From contig NZ_JALNTY010000002.1 of assembly GCF_023161965.1 (NCBI RefSeq), positions 492,905 through 556,904 on the forward strand: 64,000 nucleotides of DNA, given 5' to 3'. Below are positions 42,532 through 51,390 of this stretch, in pieces. The DNA comes from Anaerosoma tenue (GTDB lineage Bacteria; Actinomycetota; Coriobacteriia; Anaerosomatales; Anaerosomataceae). Under the pieces are notes generated by a model that made no database searches, was not told where the DNA came from, and saw nothing but the letters and a program-made list of their open reading frames with translations. Every line of letters begins with the position of its first letter. Within the stretch, counting starts at the first letter, position 1. The position numbers and the translations under genes are program-made.

Positions 42532-43033
42532 GGGCCGGGAAGGTCGTACGCATGAGTGGTCGATCGGCTGTGGTATGGTCGAGGGACCAGGGCTGACGGC
42601 ACGTGGGATGTTGTCTGTTGCCGTCTCGGGGGGTGAGTCGTCGTGTCCATGAACCGGCACCCGGCCTCATCGCGCGCTGTCGTCCCGCACTCGAGCACGG
42701 ATGGGAACAAGCCCCTCTCGCTGCTGCAGGGCACGTCATGCCGCCATCGTCGGATGTCGCCGGCGAGCGACCTGTGCCTCTGGAGGGCCACCACCCAGGA
42801 CGTGCGGCTTCGCGACACGCATCTGGGACGGGCCTGGATCAGGTTCGTGGTCATGGGCGTCCCGCCTCCCGCGAGCCCCTGACGCCCGGGACGATCGCTT
42901 CGCCTCTTGAGGCGGCCTGTCGTCCGTCATCGGCGCGCCCGCACACTCGATCCCGCACAAGACACGCGCCACACAAGCGCTGCTGTTGCGTGCCCTTGCC
43001 CAGGAAGCCGATTGAGAAGTGAGGTGGGAATGG
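42532..43033. other. 500-nt gap without a convincing gene
   Basis: Several short open frames exist on both strands but lack family patterns, and their composition (Arg/Ser/Pro-rich) is that of GC-rich shadow frames. A GACGGCA/TGCCGTC stem (42595-42601 with 42619-42625) lies 64 nt after the regulator stop and may end that transcript. I see no riboswitch pattern, tRNA or repeat. Confidence 0.5.
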
Positions 43034-44134
43034 ATGGCTCCAGACACAAGAGCGAGCACACGATCGCACCACCCCTGCACCCACGGCAGAACATGGCTGC
43101 CGGTAGTCCTGCTGCTGGCTGTGCTCGTTGCCGGGCTTGCCGGGTGCAGCGCCGAGGAGCCTGTGGAGCCGGAGCCCGAGACTGACGTGGTGGTAGAGCC
43201 TCCGGCGGAGGAGCCTGCCGAGCCTGCGGAGCCCGTGTGGCAGGAGCAGGTCTCGGGAGTGACCGACAAGCTGTACGGCGTCGCGTTCGTCGACCCCGAT
43301 ACGGGATGGGCGGTGGGCGGAGACGGCAGAGGCGTCATCCTCGGCACCACTGACGGCGGCACGACCTGGGCCGAGGTCTACACGCAGGACGACTACGCGT
43401 TCAACGCCGTGCACTTCATCGATTCGCAGACCGGATGGGCCGCGCATCAAGGCGATGGGGAGAGCGACATCGTCAAGACCACTGACGGCGGCCAGACATG
43501 GGAGAAGCAGACGAGCGGCGCGGTGCGCTCGCCGAACGACGTCTTCTTTGCCGATGCCGACCATGGCTGGATCGTGACCTCGGCCGGCCAGATCTGGGCC
43601 ACCGCCGATGGGGGAGCTACCTGGGAGCAGCAGGAGTCCGGGGTCGAGGGCCTGGCCAACCACCTGTACGACCTCCACTTCGTGGACGCGCAGACAGGAT
43701 GGGCTGTTGGCTGGGACCGTGACGGGGTGATCGTTGCCACCACTGATGGCGGTGAGACATGGACGCGCCAGGATCCCACCGTGGAGTTCCTGAAGGCGAT
43801 CTTCTTCGTGGACGCGCAGAACGGGTGGGCCGTAGGTCAGGACGGCGCGGTGGCCACGACCGATGGTGGTCAGACATGGTCGGCACAGGATGCCGGGCGT
43901 CGCACCCTCGAAGATGTCTTCTTCATCGACGCTCAGAGCGGATGGGCGGTCGGCGCCGGGAGCATCGTGCTTTCCACGACCGACGGAGGCGCCACCTGGA
44001 ACCAGGAGCGCGATGGCGGTGCGGGAACGCCGGTCCTGTACGGCGTGCACTTCCTGGATGCCGGGCATGGCTGGGTCGTTGGTGACGATGGGGTGGTACT
44101 CCATTACGGGATCCCGGAAGGGACGGATGGTTAG
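43034..44134 (+). CDS. Ycf48-like (BNR repeat) lipoprotein
   Basis: 366 residues from ATG 43034, with GAGGTGGG upstream; a GTG at 43019 is the longer alternative. A lipoprotein signal ends in VAGLAGC, followed by an acidic Pro/Glu linker (about 40 residues). The rest is seven repeats of about 42 residues, each with a GWAVG-type strand and a TTDGGxTW turn, forming a beta-propeller like Ycf48/PSII assembly factor Hcf136. In non-photosynthetic bacteria this fold has no established role; a surface-exposed lipid-anchored propeller is expected here. Next to a gene with the same repeat fused to CWB2. Confidence 0.9.
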   Translation: MAPDTRASTRSHHPCTHGRTWLPVVLLLAVLVAGLAGCSAEEPVEPEPETDVVVEPPAEEPAEPAEPVWQEQVSGVTDKLYGVAFVDPDTGWAVGGDGRGVILGTTDGGTTWAEVYTQDDYAFNAVHFIDSQTGWAAHQGDGESDIVKTTDGGQTWEKQTSGAVRSPNDVFFADADHGWIVTSAGQIWATADGGATWEQQESGVEGLANHLYDLHFVDAQTGWAVGWDRDGVIVATTDGGETWTRQDPTVEFLKAIFFVDAQNGWAVGQDGAVATTDGGQTWSAQDAGRRTLEDVFFIDAQSGWAVGAGSIVLSTTDGGATWNQERDGGAGTPVLYGVHFLDAGHGWVVGDDGVVLHYGIPEGTDG

Positions 44135-44190
44135 AAGGCAGGGGCGAGGCGGGTCAGAGCATCCGACTTCGTGTCGCGCCATAAGGAGAG

Positions 44191-46161
44191 ATGATGATGG
44201 TTGGATCCAGACTTAGAAGGACGATGGCGCTGTGCTTGTCGGCAGCACTGGTGCTGATGTTGACGGGGCTCCCGGCCGCGCATGCGTTTGTAGACCCCGA
44301 CTCCCTTGATGTGAGAGCTGCAGGGTGGTCCCTGCAGGACTCGGGACACACCGCCGATCTTCACAGCGTGTACTTCATCGACGAGAACATCGGCTGGATG
44401 GCAGGCGCGAACGGCACGCTCCGCAAGACCACCAACGGCGGTGAGAGTTGGCTCGCACTGACTCCGGGTACCTCGGTGTGGCTCTCCGGAGTGTTCTTCC
44501 TCGACGAGAGCACGGGGTGGGTCGTGGGCGACGGGGGTACCATCCTGAAGTCCACCGACGGCGGGACCACCTGGGCCGCACAGACCTCGGGCACGACCAA
44601 GAACCTGTGGGGAGTCCAGTTCGTTGACGAGAACAACGGTTGGGCTGTGGGCATCCCCGGCGGGTATGGTCCTCCGCCTCCCGGCGAGTACAGTCCGATC
44701 CTGCGAACCACCGATGGCGGCGAGACGTGGACGAACCACGGGAGCCTCGCGAACCAGACCCTGCAGACCATATTCTTCATCGATGCGACCACCGGCTGGG
44801 CCGCGGGCAACGATAACCTCATCCGTTCGACCGACGGTGGTGTCACCTGGGAAGACATCAGGCCGGACGAGACATGGCGGCTGTACTGGACGCCGTATTT
44901 CGTTGACGCCAATACCGGCTGGGTCGTTGGTGACAATGGACTCATCATGCACACCACCGACGGGGGGGACAGCTGGGTCTTCCAGGATTCCGGCGTTACC
45001 ACGGAGCTCCTCGACGTGCACTTCGTGGATGCGAGCACCGGCTGGGTGTCGGGCAACGGCGGGCTCATCCTCGCCACCGACGACGGCGGCGAGACGTGGG
45101 TGGTCCAGCACAGCGGCGGAACGCGCTACATGCGCGATCTGTACTTCGTGGACGCGAACACGGGGTGGGGTGTTGGCGCTGGCGGCCACACGGTGGCCTA
45201 CCGGTGGCCGCTTCCTGCGGTGACGCCGCTTGAGGGCGACGATCGTTACGCCACGGCGGTGGACGTGTCGCAGCGGGTGTTCCCCATCGGCGCTGAGACC
45301 GTTGTGATCGCCACTGGCGCCAACTGGCCCGATGCGCTCGGCGGCACCGCGCTCGCGGGAGCGCTTGACGGCCCCGTGCTGCTTGTGGGCACCAGCGTCG
45401 TTCCCTCGGTCGTGTCCCAGGAGATCGATCGCCTTGGTGCGACCAACGCGATCATCCTCGGCGGCACCTCGGCGGTGGGGGCAGAGGTGGAGACCGCCCT
45501 CAAGACGCAGCTCGGCTCAGACAACGTAGAGCGCATCAAGGGGAACGACAGGTACGAGACCGCCAACGCCGTGGCGTTGCGGGTGATCGCGGAACTCGGC
45601 GAGGACTACGACGGTATGGCGTTCGTGGCAACGGGCGCGGACTTCCCCGACGCTCTGGCTGCCGCGCCGCTCGCCGCCCGGCAGCACTGGCCGCTGTTCC
45701 TCGCGCATCCGGTGAACGGCCTCACGGCTGCTACGAAGGCAGCCATGGCCGATGTGACGGATGCTGCGGTTCTCGGTGGCACGGCGGTCGTCTCGACCAA
45801 CGTGGAGACGCAGCTGAATACGGATCTGTCCGGTACCGTGCACCGCTTGTGGGGCGCCGACCGGTACGCCACCGCCGTGGCGGTCGCCACGTACGCGGTG
45901 AGCAACGCAGGTCATGACTGGGACCGGGTGGGTGTCACCACCGGGATGAACTTCCCGGATGCGCTGGCAGGAGGTGTCGCGCAGGGCAAGATGAACTCCG
46001 TCATGCTGCTCACGGCACCGGACACGCTCAGCTCGGCGCCTGCGGCGGCTCTTACGGCGAACAAGGCTGAGATCGACAGCGTCACGTTCTTCGGCGGTGC
46101 GAATGCGGTTGTGCCGGGTGTGAGAAGCGCCGTCCTCACCGCGGCTGGCGTGACGCCGTAG
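44191..46161 (+). CDS. Ycf48-like propeller fused to CWB2 cell-wall anchor
   Basis: 656 residues; the start is one of three adjacent ATG codons (44191, 44194, 44197), best spaced from AAGGAGAG at the second or third. Signal peptide ending AAHAF. Residues about 45-340 contain six or seven BNR/Ycf48 repeats (GWMAGANG, GWVVGDGG, GWAVGIPG, GWAAGND, GWVVGDNG, GWVSGNGG). Then three CWB2 units, marked DRYATAVDVS, DRYETANAVA and DRYATAVAVA, with NWPDALGG and DFPDALAA cores. It is a wall-bound version of the preceding lipoprotein; the two probably arose by duplication and domain swap. Confidence 0.92.
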   Translation: MMMVGSRLRRTMALCLSAALVLMLTGLPAAHAFVDPDSLDVRAAGWSLQDSGHTADLHSVYFIDENIGWMAGANGTLRKTTNGGESWLALTPGTSVWLSGVFFLDESTGWVVGDGGTILKSTDGGTTWAAQTSGTTKNLWGVQFVDENNGWAVGIPGGYGPPPPGEYSPILRTTDGGETWTNHGSLANQTLQTIFFIDATTGWAAGNDNLIRSTDGGVTWEDIRPDETWRLYWTPYFVDANTGWVVGDNGLIMHTTDGGDSWVFQDSGVTTELLDVHFVDASTGWVSGNGGLILATDDGGETWVVQHSGGTRYMRDLYFVDANTGWGVGAGGHTVAYRWPLPAVTPLEGDDRYATAVDVSQRVFPIGAETVVIATGANWPDALGGTALAGALDGPVLLVGTSVVPSVVSQEIDRLGATNAIILGGTSAVGAEVETALKTQLGSDNVERIKGNDRYETANAVALRVIAELGEDYDGMAFVATGADFPDALAAAPLAARQHWPLFLAHPVNGLTAATKAAMADVTDAAVLGGTAVVSTNVETQLNTDLSGTVHRLWGADRYATAVAVATYAVSNAGHDWDRVGVTTGMNFPDALAGGVAQGKMNSVMLLTAPDTLSSAPAAALTANKAEIDSVTFFGGANAVVPGVRSAVLTAAGVTP

Positions 46162-46190
46162 GTTCGTCCACTGCAACGTGTGGATAGTCC

Positions 46191-46230
46191 CGAAGGGCCC
46201 GTCTTCCGAACCACGAGGGCGGGTCCTTCG
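46191..46230 (+). terminator. intrinsic-like terminator after the propeller-CWB2 gene
   Basis: CGAAGGGCCCG (46191-46201) pairs with CGGGTCCTTCG (46220-46230), 11 bp with one G-T pair, followed by ATTTGT. It lies 29 nt after the stop and is the best classical terminator in the window. Confidence 0.75.
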
Positions 46231-46351
46231 ATTTGTCAGCACGTACCGTGACGATGCGTTCTGTCGGTTCATGTGGCACATCGCGAACCGGAAACCGTCG
46301 ATTCCCAGGTCGGTGTGGACTGCCCGGCCGGTGCGGCAGACACTTGGCCTT

Positions 46352-47308
46352 GTGTCGTATCAAGAACGCATATCCCAACTGTCCGGCCATCCACTTCTCT
46401 GGGTGGCCGCAGCCGCGACCCTCGCCCTGACGGGAGCGTCGCCCGCGCTCGCGCTGCTCGCCGGTCTCGGCGCCGGAGTCCTCATCGGCGCTCCCGAGCG
46501 GCTCCAGCCGGCGCGATGGTCGAAGCGGTTGCTGCAGGCGTCGGTGGTGCTTCTCGGCTTCGGGATGCGTATCGACGCGGTCGCCCGGGTGGGGCTGTCA
46601 TCGGCCGGCATGACCCTGCTCACGGTGGGCGGCACGCTCGTACTGGCGGCGGTGATCGGCCGGTGGCTGCGCGTGGACGCCGAGGCGCGCACGCTCATCG
46701 GGTCGGGCACCGCCATCTGCGGCGGCAGCGCCATCGCCGCCGTGGCTCCCGCGATCGGAGCGTCGCCCGTATCCACCGCTGTGGCGCTCTCCGTGGTCTT
46801 TGTGCTCAATGGCGTGGCGCTTCTCGTGTTTCCGTGGGTGGGCCACCTCCTGGGGATGACCCAGCAACAGTTCGGTGTATGGGCGGCGATCGCGATCCAC
46901 GACACCAGCAGCGTCGTGGGGGCGGCATCGGCATACGGGGCGGAGGCCCTGGGCATCGCCACCGTTGTGAAGCTCACCCGCGCGCTATGGATCGCGCCGG
47001 TGGCGTTCGTTCTGGCGCGACTCCACGGTGGCGCGGCGAAGGGGCCCAAGATCCAGCCGTTCCTCATCGGATTCGTAGCGGCGTCGGTGGTGGCCTGGCT
47101 TGTGCCGGAGTCCGGGCTGTGGGACGGTCTCGCGTCGCTCGGAAAGACGCTCATGATGCCCACGCTCTTCCTGGTGGGCGCGACCCTCACGCCGGATTCC
47201 CTTCGTACGGTCGGTGTGCGACCGCTGCTCCTCGGCCTCGCGCTATGGGTGACGGTGTCGGTGACGACCGCGGCGCTCGTGCTCGGCGGCGTGCTGCACG
47301 TAGGGTAG
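46352..47308 (+). CDS. YeiH family putative exporter
   Basis: 318 residues if started at GTG 46352 (VSYQERISQLSG); the frame is open to 46178 and an ATG at 46271 is possible, with no clear ribosome site for any. About ten hydrophobic helices. Family motifs: GLGAGVLIG, LLGFGMRID, SGTAICGGSAIAAVAPAI and AIHDTSSVVGAASAYG. YeiH-type proteins (PF03601) are putative sulfate/sulfite or organic-anion exporters. Lies between a terminator and the PadR operon; upstream 190 nt (46162-46351) contains the terminator and no other gene. Confidence 0.9.
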   Translation: MSYQERISQLSGHPLLWVAAAATLALTGASPALALLAGLGAGVLIGAPERLQPARWSKRLLQASVVLLGFGMRIDAVARVGLSSAGMTLLTVGGTLVLAAVIGRWLRVDAEARTLIGSGTAICGGSAIAAVAPAIGASPVSTAVALSVVFVLNGVALLVFPWVGHLLGMTQQQFGVWAAIAIHDTSSVVGAASAYGAEALGIATVVKLTRALWIAPVAFVLARLHGGAAKGPKIQPFLIGFVAASVVAWLVPESGLWDGLASLGKTLMMPTLFLVGATLTPDSLRTVGVRPLLLGLALWVTVSVTTAALVLGGVLHVG

Positions 47309-47359
47309 ACGCCTTCGCAGCCTGGCTCCAGCCCCTCGGGCGGGCCTGCGTCTGCCTGT

Positions 47360-47400
47360 TCGACATACCTTGTACCGCTATGTATAATGCTGCGAGGTAT
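47360..47400 (+). promoter_or_regulatory. sigma-70 promoter and PadR operator candidate
   Basis: -35 TCGACA (47360-47365), exact 17-nt spacer, -10 TATAAT (47383-47388, perfect consensus). An inverted repeat ATACCT (47365-47370) and AGGTAT (47395-47400) brackets the -10 and start point. This is the most convincing promoter in the window and probably an autoregulated PadR site. Confidence 0.72.
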
Positions 47401-47440
47401 AGTCCTGCCGCGTCGGCGGCACCGAGCGCAAGGTGCGTCC

Positions 47441-47839
47441 ATGGAGATCAACAAGGACCTCGTGGCAGCGTCCTCCACACCGATCGTCCTCGCCATACTG
47501 GCCGAGGGCGACAGCTACGGCTACGCGATCCTGCAGCGAGTGAAGGAGCTCTCCGGCGGACGCCTCGAGTGGACCGACGGCATGCTCTACCCGGTGCTGC
47601 ACCGGCTCTTGCGCCTCGGCCTCGTGGAGTCGCGCTGGGAGGTGGCCGAGTCCGGCCGCCGCCGCAAGTACTACCGGATCACTGCCGACGGCCGGACGCA
47701 TCTCGCCGAGCAGTGGCGGCAGTGGCAGGCGGTCGACGCCACGCTGCGGGGGATCCGGGACGCGCGCGCGGACGCCGTGGCTGCACTCCGTACGATCCCG
47801 TCTCTACTCACGTTCACAGGGAGTGTGACCTATGCATAG
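47441..47839 (+). CDS. PadR family transcriptional regulator
   Basis: 132 residues from ATG 47441 (MEINKDLVAASSTPIVLAIL), with AAGGTG upstream. PadR winged helix: LAILAEGDSYGYAILQRVKELSGGRLEWTDGMLYPVLHRLLRLGLVESRW, wing with ESGRRRKYYRITADGR, and a C-terminal dimerisation helix (TLRGIRDARADAVAALR). Its 3' end overlaps the following membrane-protein gene by 8 nt, so one transcript is coupled. PadR proteins of this type usually repress a membrane protein or transporter in the same operon. Confidence 0.95.
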   Translation: MEINKDLVAASSTPIVLAILAEGDSYGYAILQRVKELSGGRLEWTDGMLYPVLHRLLRLGLVESRWEVAESGRRRKYYRITADGRTHLAEQWRQWQAVDATLRGIRDARADAVAALRTIPSLLTFTGSVTYA

Positions 47840-49208
47840 CGATGAGCGCGAGGCGCGTCTCGAGGAGCGTATCGCCGAGTGGCGGGCCTATCTGCTCGGG
47901 CACCAGACCATCCATTCCGCGGACGTTGCCGAGCTGGAGGACCACCTGCGAGAGCAGATCGACGGGCTCACAGAGGCGGGACTCGACGCTGACGAGGCGT
48001 TCCTTGTGGCCGTGAAACGCATGGGCGACCTGGACACGCTTTCCGCCGAGTTCGCCCGCGAGCACTCCGAGCGCTTGTGGAAACAGCTCGTCACGCCGGG
48101 TGCGGACACCAGCGAGGCCGAGACCAGTGCCCGGAGGGAGGGCGTCGTCGCCGTGGCGCTGGCGGTGCTCGCAGCACTGCTCATCAAGCTGCCGGCGCTC
48201 TTCGGGCTCGATTTCGTGGAGGATGGCGCGTTCTACGCGCGCAATCTCAGCTTCTTCGTCCTCCCCGTGCTCACCGGCTACTTCGCCTGGAAGCGCGGGC
48301 TTCTCGGCTCGGCCATGCTGCGCTGGCTGGGTATCGCGTTCGTGGGCGCCGCGGTGTTCGCCAACGTCTACCCGTTCGAGCCCGGAGGCTCCACGGAGGC
48401 GCTTACGGCGCTCCACCTTCCCATCGCGCTGTGGGTCGCGGTCGTGGGCGCCGCCTACGCGGGCAGCCGTTGGCGCGAGACAGCGGGACGGATGGACTTC
48501 GTCCGGTTCTCGGGGGAGCTCTTCATCTACTACGTGCTGATCGCCCTCGGCGGCGGTGTGCTGATGGCGTTCTCGGCGCTGATCTTCCAGGCCATCGGAG
48601 TGGACATCGAGCCGCTCTTCGAGTCGTGGATCCTGCCCTGCGGCGCTGCGGGTGCGGTACTGGTGGCGTCGTGGCTCGTGGAGGCCAAGAAGAGCGTGAT
48701 CGAGAACATGGCGCCGGTACTCACGCGTTTGTTCACGCCGCTCTTCGCGATCGTGCTGCTGACGTTCCTCGGCACGATGGTCTGGACGGGCGCCGGCATC
48801 AACATCGAGCGGGAGGTGCTGATCGCCTTCGACCTGCTCCTGGTGCTCGTGCTCGCGCTGCTGCTCTACTCGATCTCAGCGCGCGACCCGCAGTCTGGCC
48901 CCGGCGTCTTCGACGTGGTGCAGGTGGTGCTCATCGTGAGCGCGCTTGCTGCAGACGCGGTGGCGCTCCAGGCGATCGGTGCGCGCATCTCCGAGTTCGG
49001 TTTCACGCCCAACCGCGTGGCGGCGCTGGGCATGAACGTGATCCTGCTCGTGAACCTCGCGTGGTCGGCGGTGCTTTACATCCGCTTCCTCGGCAAACGG
49101 GGCACATTCCCCGAGGTCGAGCGATGGCAGACCGGGTACATGCCGGTCTACGCGCTGTGGGCGGCTCTCGTGGTGGTCGCGTTCCCGCCGCTCTTCGGGT
49201 ACCTCTGA
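47832..49208 (+). CDS. membrane protein with N-terminal HAAS-like/permease-prefix domain
   Basis: 458 residues. Residues 1-90 form an acidic helical domain (YLLGHQTIHSADVAELEDHLREQIDGLTEAGLDADEAFLVAVKRMGDLDTLSAEFAREH), the pattern of the permease-prefix/HAAS domain that goes with PadR proteins. Then about eleven hydrophobic helices to the C terminus. No pump or ATPase motif. The pairing with PadR is a known theme, so it is most likely the membrane partner controlled by, or modulating, that regulator. Confidence 0.85.
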   Translation: MHSDEREARLEERIAEWRAYLLGHQTIHSADVAELEDHLREQIDGLTEAGLDADEAFLVAVKRMGDLDTLSAEFAREHSERLWKQLVTPGADTSEAETSARREGVVAVALAVLAALLIKLPALFGLDFVEDGAFYARNLSFFVLPVLTGYFAWKRGLLGSAMLRWLGIAFVGAAVFANVYPFEPGGSTEALTALHLPIALWVAVVGAAYAGSRWRETAGRMDFVRFSGELFIYYVLIALGGGVLMAFSALIFQAIGVDIEPLFESWILPCGAAGAVLVASWLVEAKKSVIENMAPVLTRLFTPLFAIVLLTFLGTMVWTGAGINIEREVLIAFDLLLVLVLALLLYSISARDPQSGPGVFDVVQVVLIVSALAADAVALQAIGARISEFGFTPNRVAALGMNVILLVNLAWSAVLYIRFLGKRGTFPEVERWQTGYMPVYALWAALVVVAFPPLFGYL

Positions 49209-49232
49209 GGTCGCGAGCGTTCCGCGCGGCGT

Positions 49233-49601
49233 CTAGGCAAGGGCGAACATCGTCACGAGTCTGATCTCGGGCGTGAAGTCGTCGTCGAGCACGGTCGTCT
49301 CGTACGCGCCGAGATCGAGGCTCTGTTGCGCCGCGAAGTCATCCATCACGCCGGTGATGTCGCGCCGCACGCGGGCGACGGCTTCATCCAGGTTCCCCGA
49401 ATAGGGCGCGGTCACGATCCCGGTCTTCGCGTCGGCGGCCATCGGCACGCCCGGGAGCACATCGCCCGCGACGTTGGCGCAGAACTCCTTCACGTTGCCG
49501 GGCGGCTCCAGCAGTGTCGTGTCGGGGTGCACCACCATCACGAGCATCCCGTGGATCGACTGCGCATCACCCTTCTGGCGCTTCTTGTTGAAGAACCCCA
49601 C
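49233..49601 (-). CDS. hypothetical cytoplasmic protein
   Basis: 122 residues if started at GTG 49601, which is 9 nt from AAGGGGG; the GTG at 49607 is 3 nt from it and possible. Pattern GFFNKKRQKGD, then MLVMVVHPDTTLLEPPGNVKEFCANVAGDVLPGVP and ASDAKTGIVTAPYSG-like segment, a helical DEAVARVRRDITGVMDDF and terminal beta strands. No motif recognised. The TetR gene on the other strand starts about 140 nt away. Convergent with the PadR-operon membrane protein with 24 nt between stops. Confidence 0.65.
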   Translation of the reverse strand: MGFFNKKRQKGDAQSIHGMLVMVVHPDTTLLEPPGNVKEFCANVAGDVLPGVPMAADAKTGIVTAPYSGNLDEAVARVRRDITGVMDDFAAQQSLDLGAYETTVLDDDFTPEIRLVTMFALA

Positions 49602-49705
49602 AGCCACACACCCCCTTCGGGCGTGGGGATCGGCCGACGTTGAGCCGATGCCCCGCAGCCACGTCTGTTGGGACTTCGTACCCGACTGCTCATGCGCGCT
49701 CACCG

Positions 49706-49750
49706 TTGACCGGTATTGAACACGTGTTTAGTATATTGAACATGTGTTCA
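49706..49750 (+). promoter_or_regulatory. promoter and tandem TetR operators overlapping a start codon
   Basis: -35 TTGACC (49706-49711), 17-nt spacer, -10 TAGTAT (49729-49734), start point about 49741-49742, the A of the ATG. Two palindromic sites in tandem 20 bp apart: TGAACA-CG-TGTTTA (49717-49730) and TGAACA-TG-TGTTCA (49737-49750). The first overlaps the spacer and -10; the second contains the start codon. No ribosome site precedes the ATG, as expected of a leaderless mRNA. Confidence 0.7.
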
Positions 49751-50404
49751 GCAGAACGTACAGACGACCGCACCACCGCCGCGCGCATACGTGACGCGGC
49801 CATCCTGCGGTTTGGGGAGGTCGGCTTCGGCAAGGCGACCGTTCGGGACATCGCCGCTGATGCAGGGGTGTCTCCGGGTCTGGTGTTGCACCACTTCGGG
49901 TCGAAGGCGGGCCTTCGGGAGGCGTGCGACGAGCATGTGGTGGCCGAGTTCGGCCGCTCCCGCATCGAGGCCGTGGAGTCGGGGACCACGGACCCCTTCG
50001 CCGCGATGGCGGGCGTGCAGGGTGAGCAGCATCTCATGCGCTACTTCCTGCAAGGCCTGCGAGATAACTCACCCGGTGCCGGCCGCCTGTTCAGATCGCT
50101 GTTCGAGGAGACTCTGCGCTTGATGGAGCTGAGCGTCGAGCAAGGTGTGATCAGGCCGAGCGAGAACCTGCACGACCTCACCGCCGTCCTGCTCGGATGG
50201 CAGTTCGGCGGCCTGTTGCTCCAGGAGCAGGTCGCGCAGGTGTTTGGCACCGGGACGGATGCGGCCGAGATGATGCCCCGTTACGCCTGCGCTTCGATCG
50301 AGGCGCTCACCCACGGTGTGTTCGCTGATACCCGCTACGAGGACGCATGGCGCGAGTACGCCGCGAGCGGGGAGCCGCCCCCTGTGCAGGACGACCCCGC
50401 CTGA
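49742..50404 (+). CDS. TetR family regulator of an ABC-2 exporter
   Basis: 220 residues from ATG 49742 ([22 protein letters not shown]), which the operator/leaderless arrangement and the HTH position support. [46 protein letters not shown]-terminal ligand domain of about 150 residues. It precedes a two-gene ABC-2 exporter by about 60 nt; regulator and exporter are probably one transcript and the exporter its target. Confidence 0.93.
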   Translation: MCSAERTDDRTTAARIRDAAILRFGEVGFGKATVRDIAADAGVSPGLVLHHFGSKAGLREACDEHVVAEFGRSRIEAVESGTTDPFAAMAGVQGEQHLMRYFLQGLRDNSPGAGRLFRSLFEETLRLMELSVEQGVIRPSENLHDLTAVLLGWQFGGLLLQEQVAQVFGTGTDAAEMMPRYACASIEALTHGVFADTRYEDAWREYAASGEPPPVQDDPA

Positions 50405-50466
50405 GCGGGGCTGACGGCATCCGAGGGCAGCCCGCCGGGCCGCCCCGACACGAAGGAGCGGTGAGC

Positions 50467-51390
50467 ATGAGCAACGTCATCGAGACCACGGGTCTCGTCA
50501 AGGACTTCGGCAAGGTGCGCGCGCTCGACGGGCTCGACCTGAGCGTGGCCAAGGGGGAGGTGCACGGTTTCCTCGGGCCCAACGGCGCCGGCAAGACCAC
50601 TACGATCCGCATCCTCCTGGGACTGCTGCGGGCCGACGCGGGCACGGCCACCATGCTCGGCGGCGACCCGTGGGACGACGCGGTGGCGCTGCATCGGCGT
50701 CTGGTGTACGTGCCCGGTGACGTGGAGCTGTGGCCCAACCTCACCGGCGGCGAGGCGATCGACCTGCTCGGAAGGTTGCGCGGCGGCCTGGATAAGGCGC
50801 GACGCGACATGCTCGTGGAGCGCTTCGATCTCGACCCCACCAAGAAGGGCCGCACGTACTCCAAGGGCAACCGGCAGAAGGTGGCGCTCATCTCGGCGCT
50901 GGCCTCCGATGCGGAACTGCTGCTGCTCGACGAGCCTACGGCCGGTCTCGACCCCCTCATGGAAGCCGTCTTCCAGGAGGTGATCCGCGACATGATGGCC
51001 GAAGGTCGTACGGTGTTGCTCTCGAGTCACATCCTCGCGCAGGTGGAGGTGCTGGCGGACCGCATCTCGATCATCCGCCAGGGCAAGGTGGTGGAGTCGG
51101 GAACCCTCCGTGACCTGCGGCATCTCACCCGCACCACGTTCACGGTGGAGACCGCCCAGCCGGCCAGCGCCATCGCGCAGATGCCGGGCGTCTTCAACTT
51201 CGAGCCGACCGATGGCCAGGTACGGTTCGACGTGGATGCCGAGCACGTCGGCACCGTGGTGAGCGCGCTCTCCGGCCTCGGCGTGCAGGCGATCACCTCC
51301 CGTCCGCCCACGCTCGAGCAGCTGCTGCTGCGCCACTACGGCGATGAGATGGCCGCGCACAACGGTGAGAGGGCGGAGGTGGCCCGATGA
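50467..51390 (+). CDS. ABC-2 exporter ATP-binding protein
   Basis: 307 residues from ATG 50467 (AAGGAG 8 nt upstream; a GTG at 50461 is too close). DrrA-type: Walker [11 protein letters not shown], signature [15 protein letters not shown] (SKGN in place of LSGGQ), Walker [15 protein letters not shown], switch H in [10 protein letters not shown]. The C-terminal 80 residues are the extension of the drug-exporter ATPases ([16 protein letters not shown]... [16 protein letters not shown]). The ATG of the permease overlaps the TGA (ATGA). Confidence 0.95.
   Translation: MSNVIETTGLVKDFGKVRALDGLDLSVAKGEVHGFLGPNGAGKTTTIRILLGLLRADAGTATMLGGDPWDDAVALHRRLVYVPGDVELWPNLTGGEAIDLLGRLRGGLDKARRDMLVERFDLDPTKKGRTYSKGNRQKVALISALASDAELLLLDEPTAGLDPLMEAVFQEVIRDMMAEGRTVLLSSHILAQVEVLADRISIIRQGKVVESGTLRDLRHLTRTTFTVETAQPASAIAQMPGVFNFEPTDGQVRFDVDAEHVGTVVSALSGLGVQAITSRPPTLEQLLLRHYGDEMAAHNGERAEVAR

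Noticed and set aside
42603..43022. Open frames of 139 and 79 codons in the gap before the Ycf48-like lipoprotein
   Set aside because: No ribosome site with proper spacing that leads to a recognisable protein; Arg/Ser/Pro-rich composition of random GC-rich frames.
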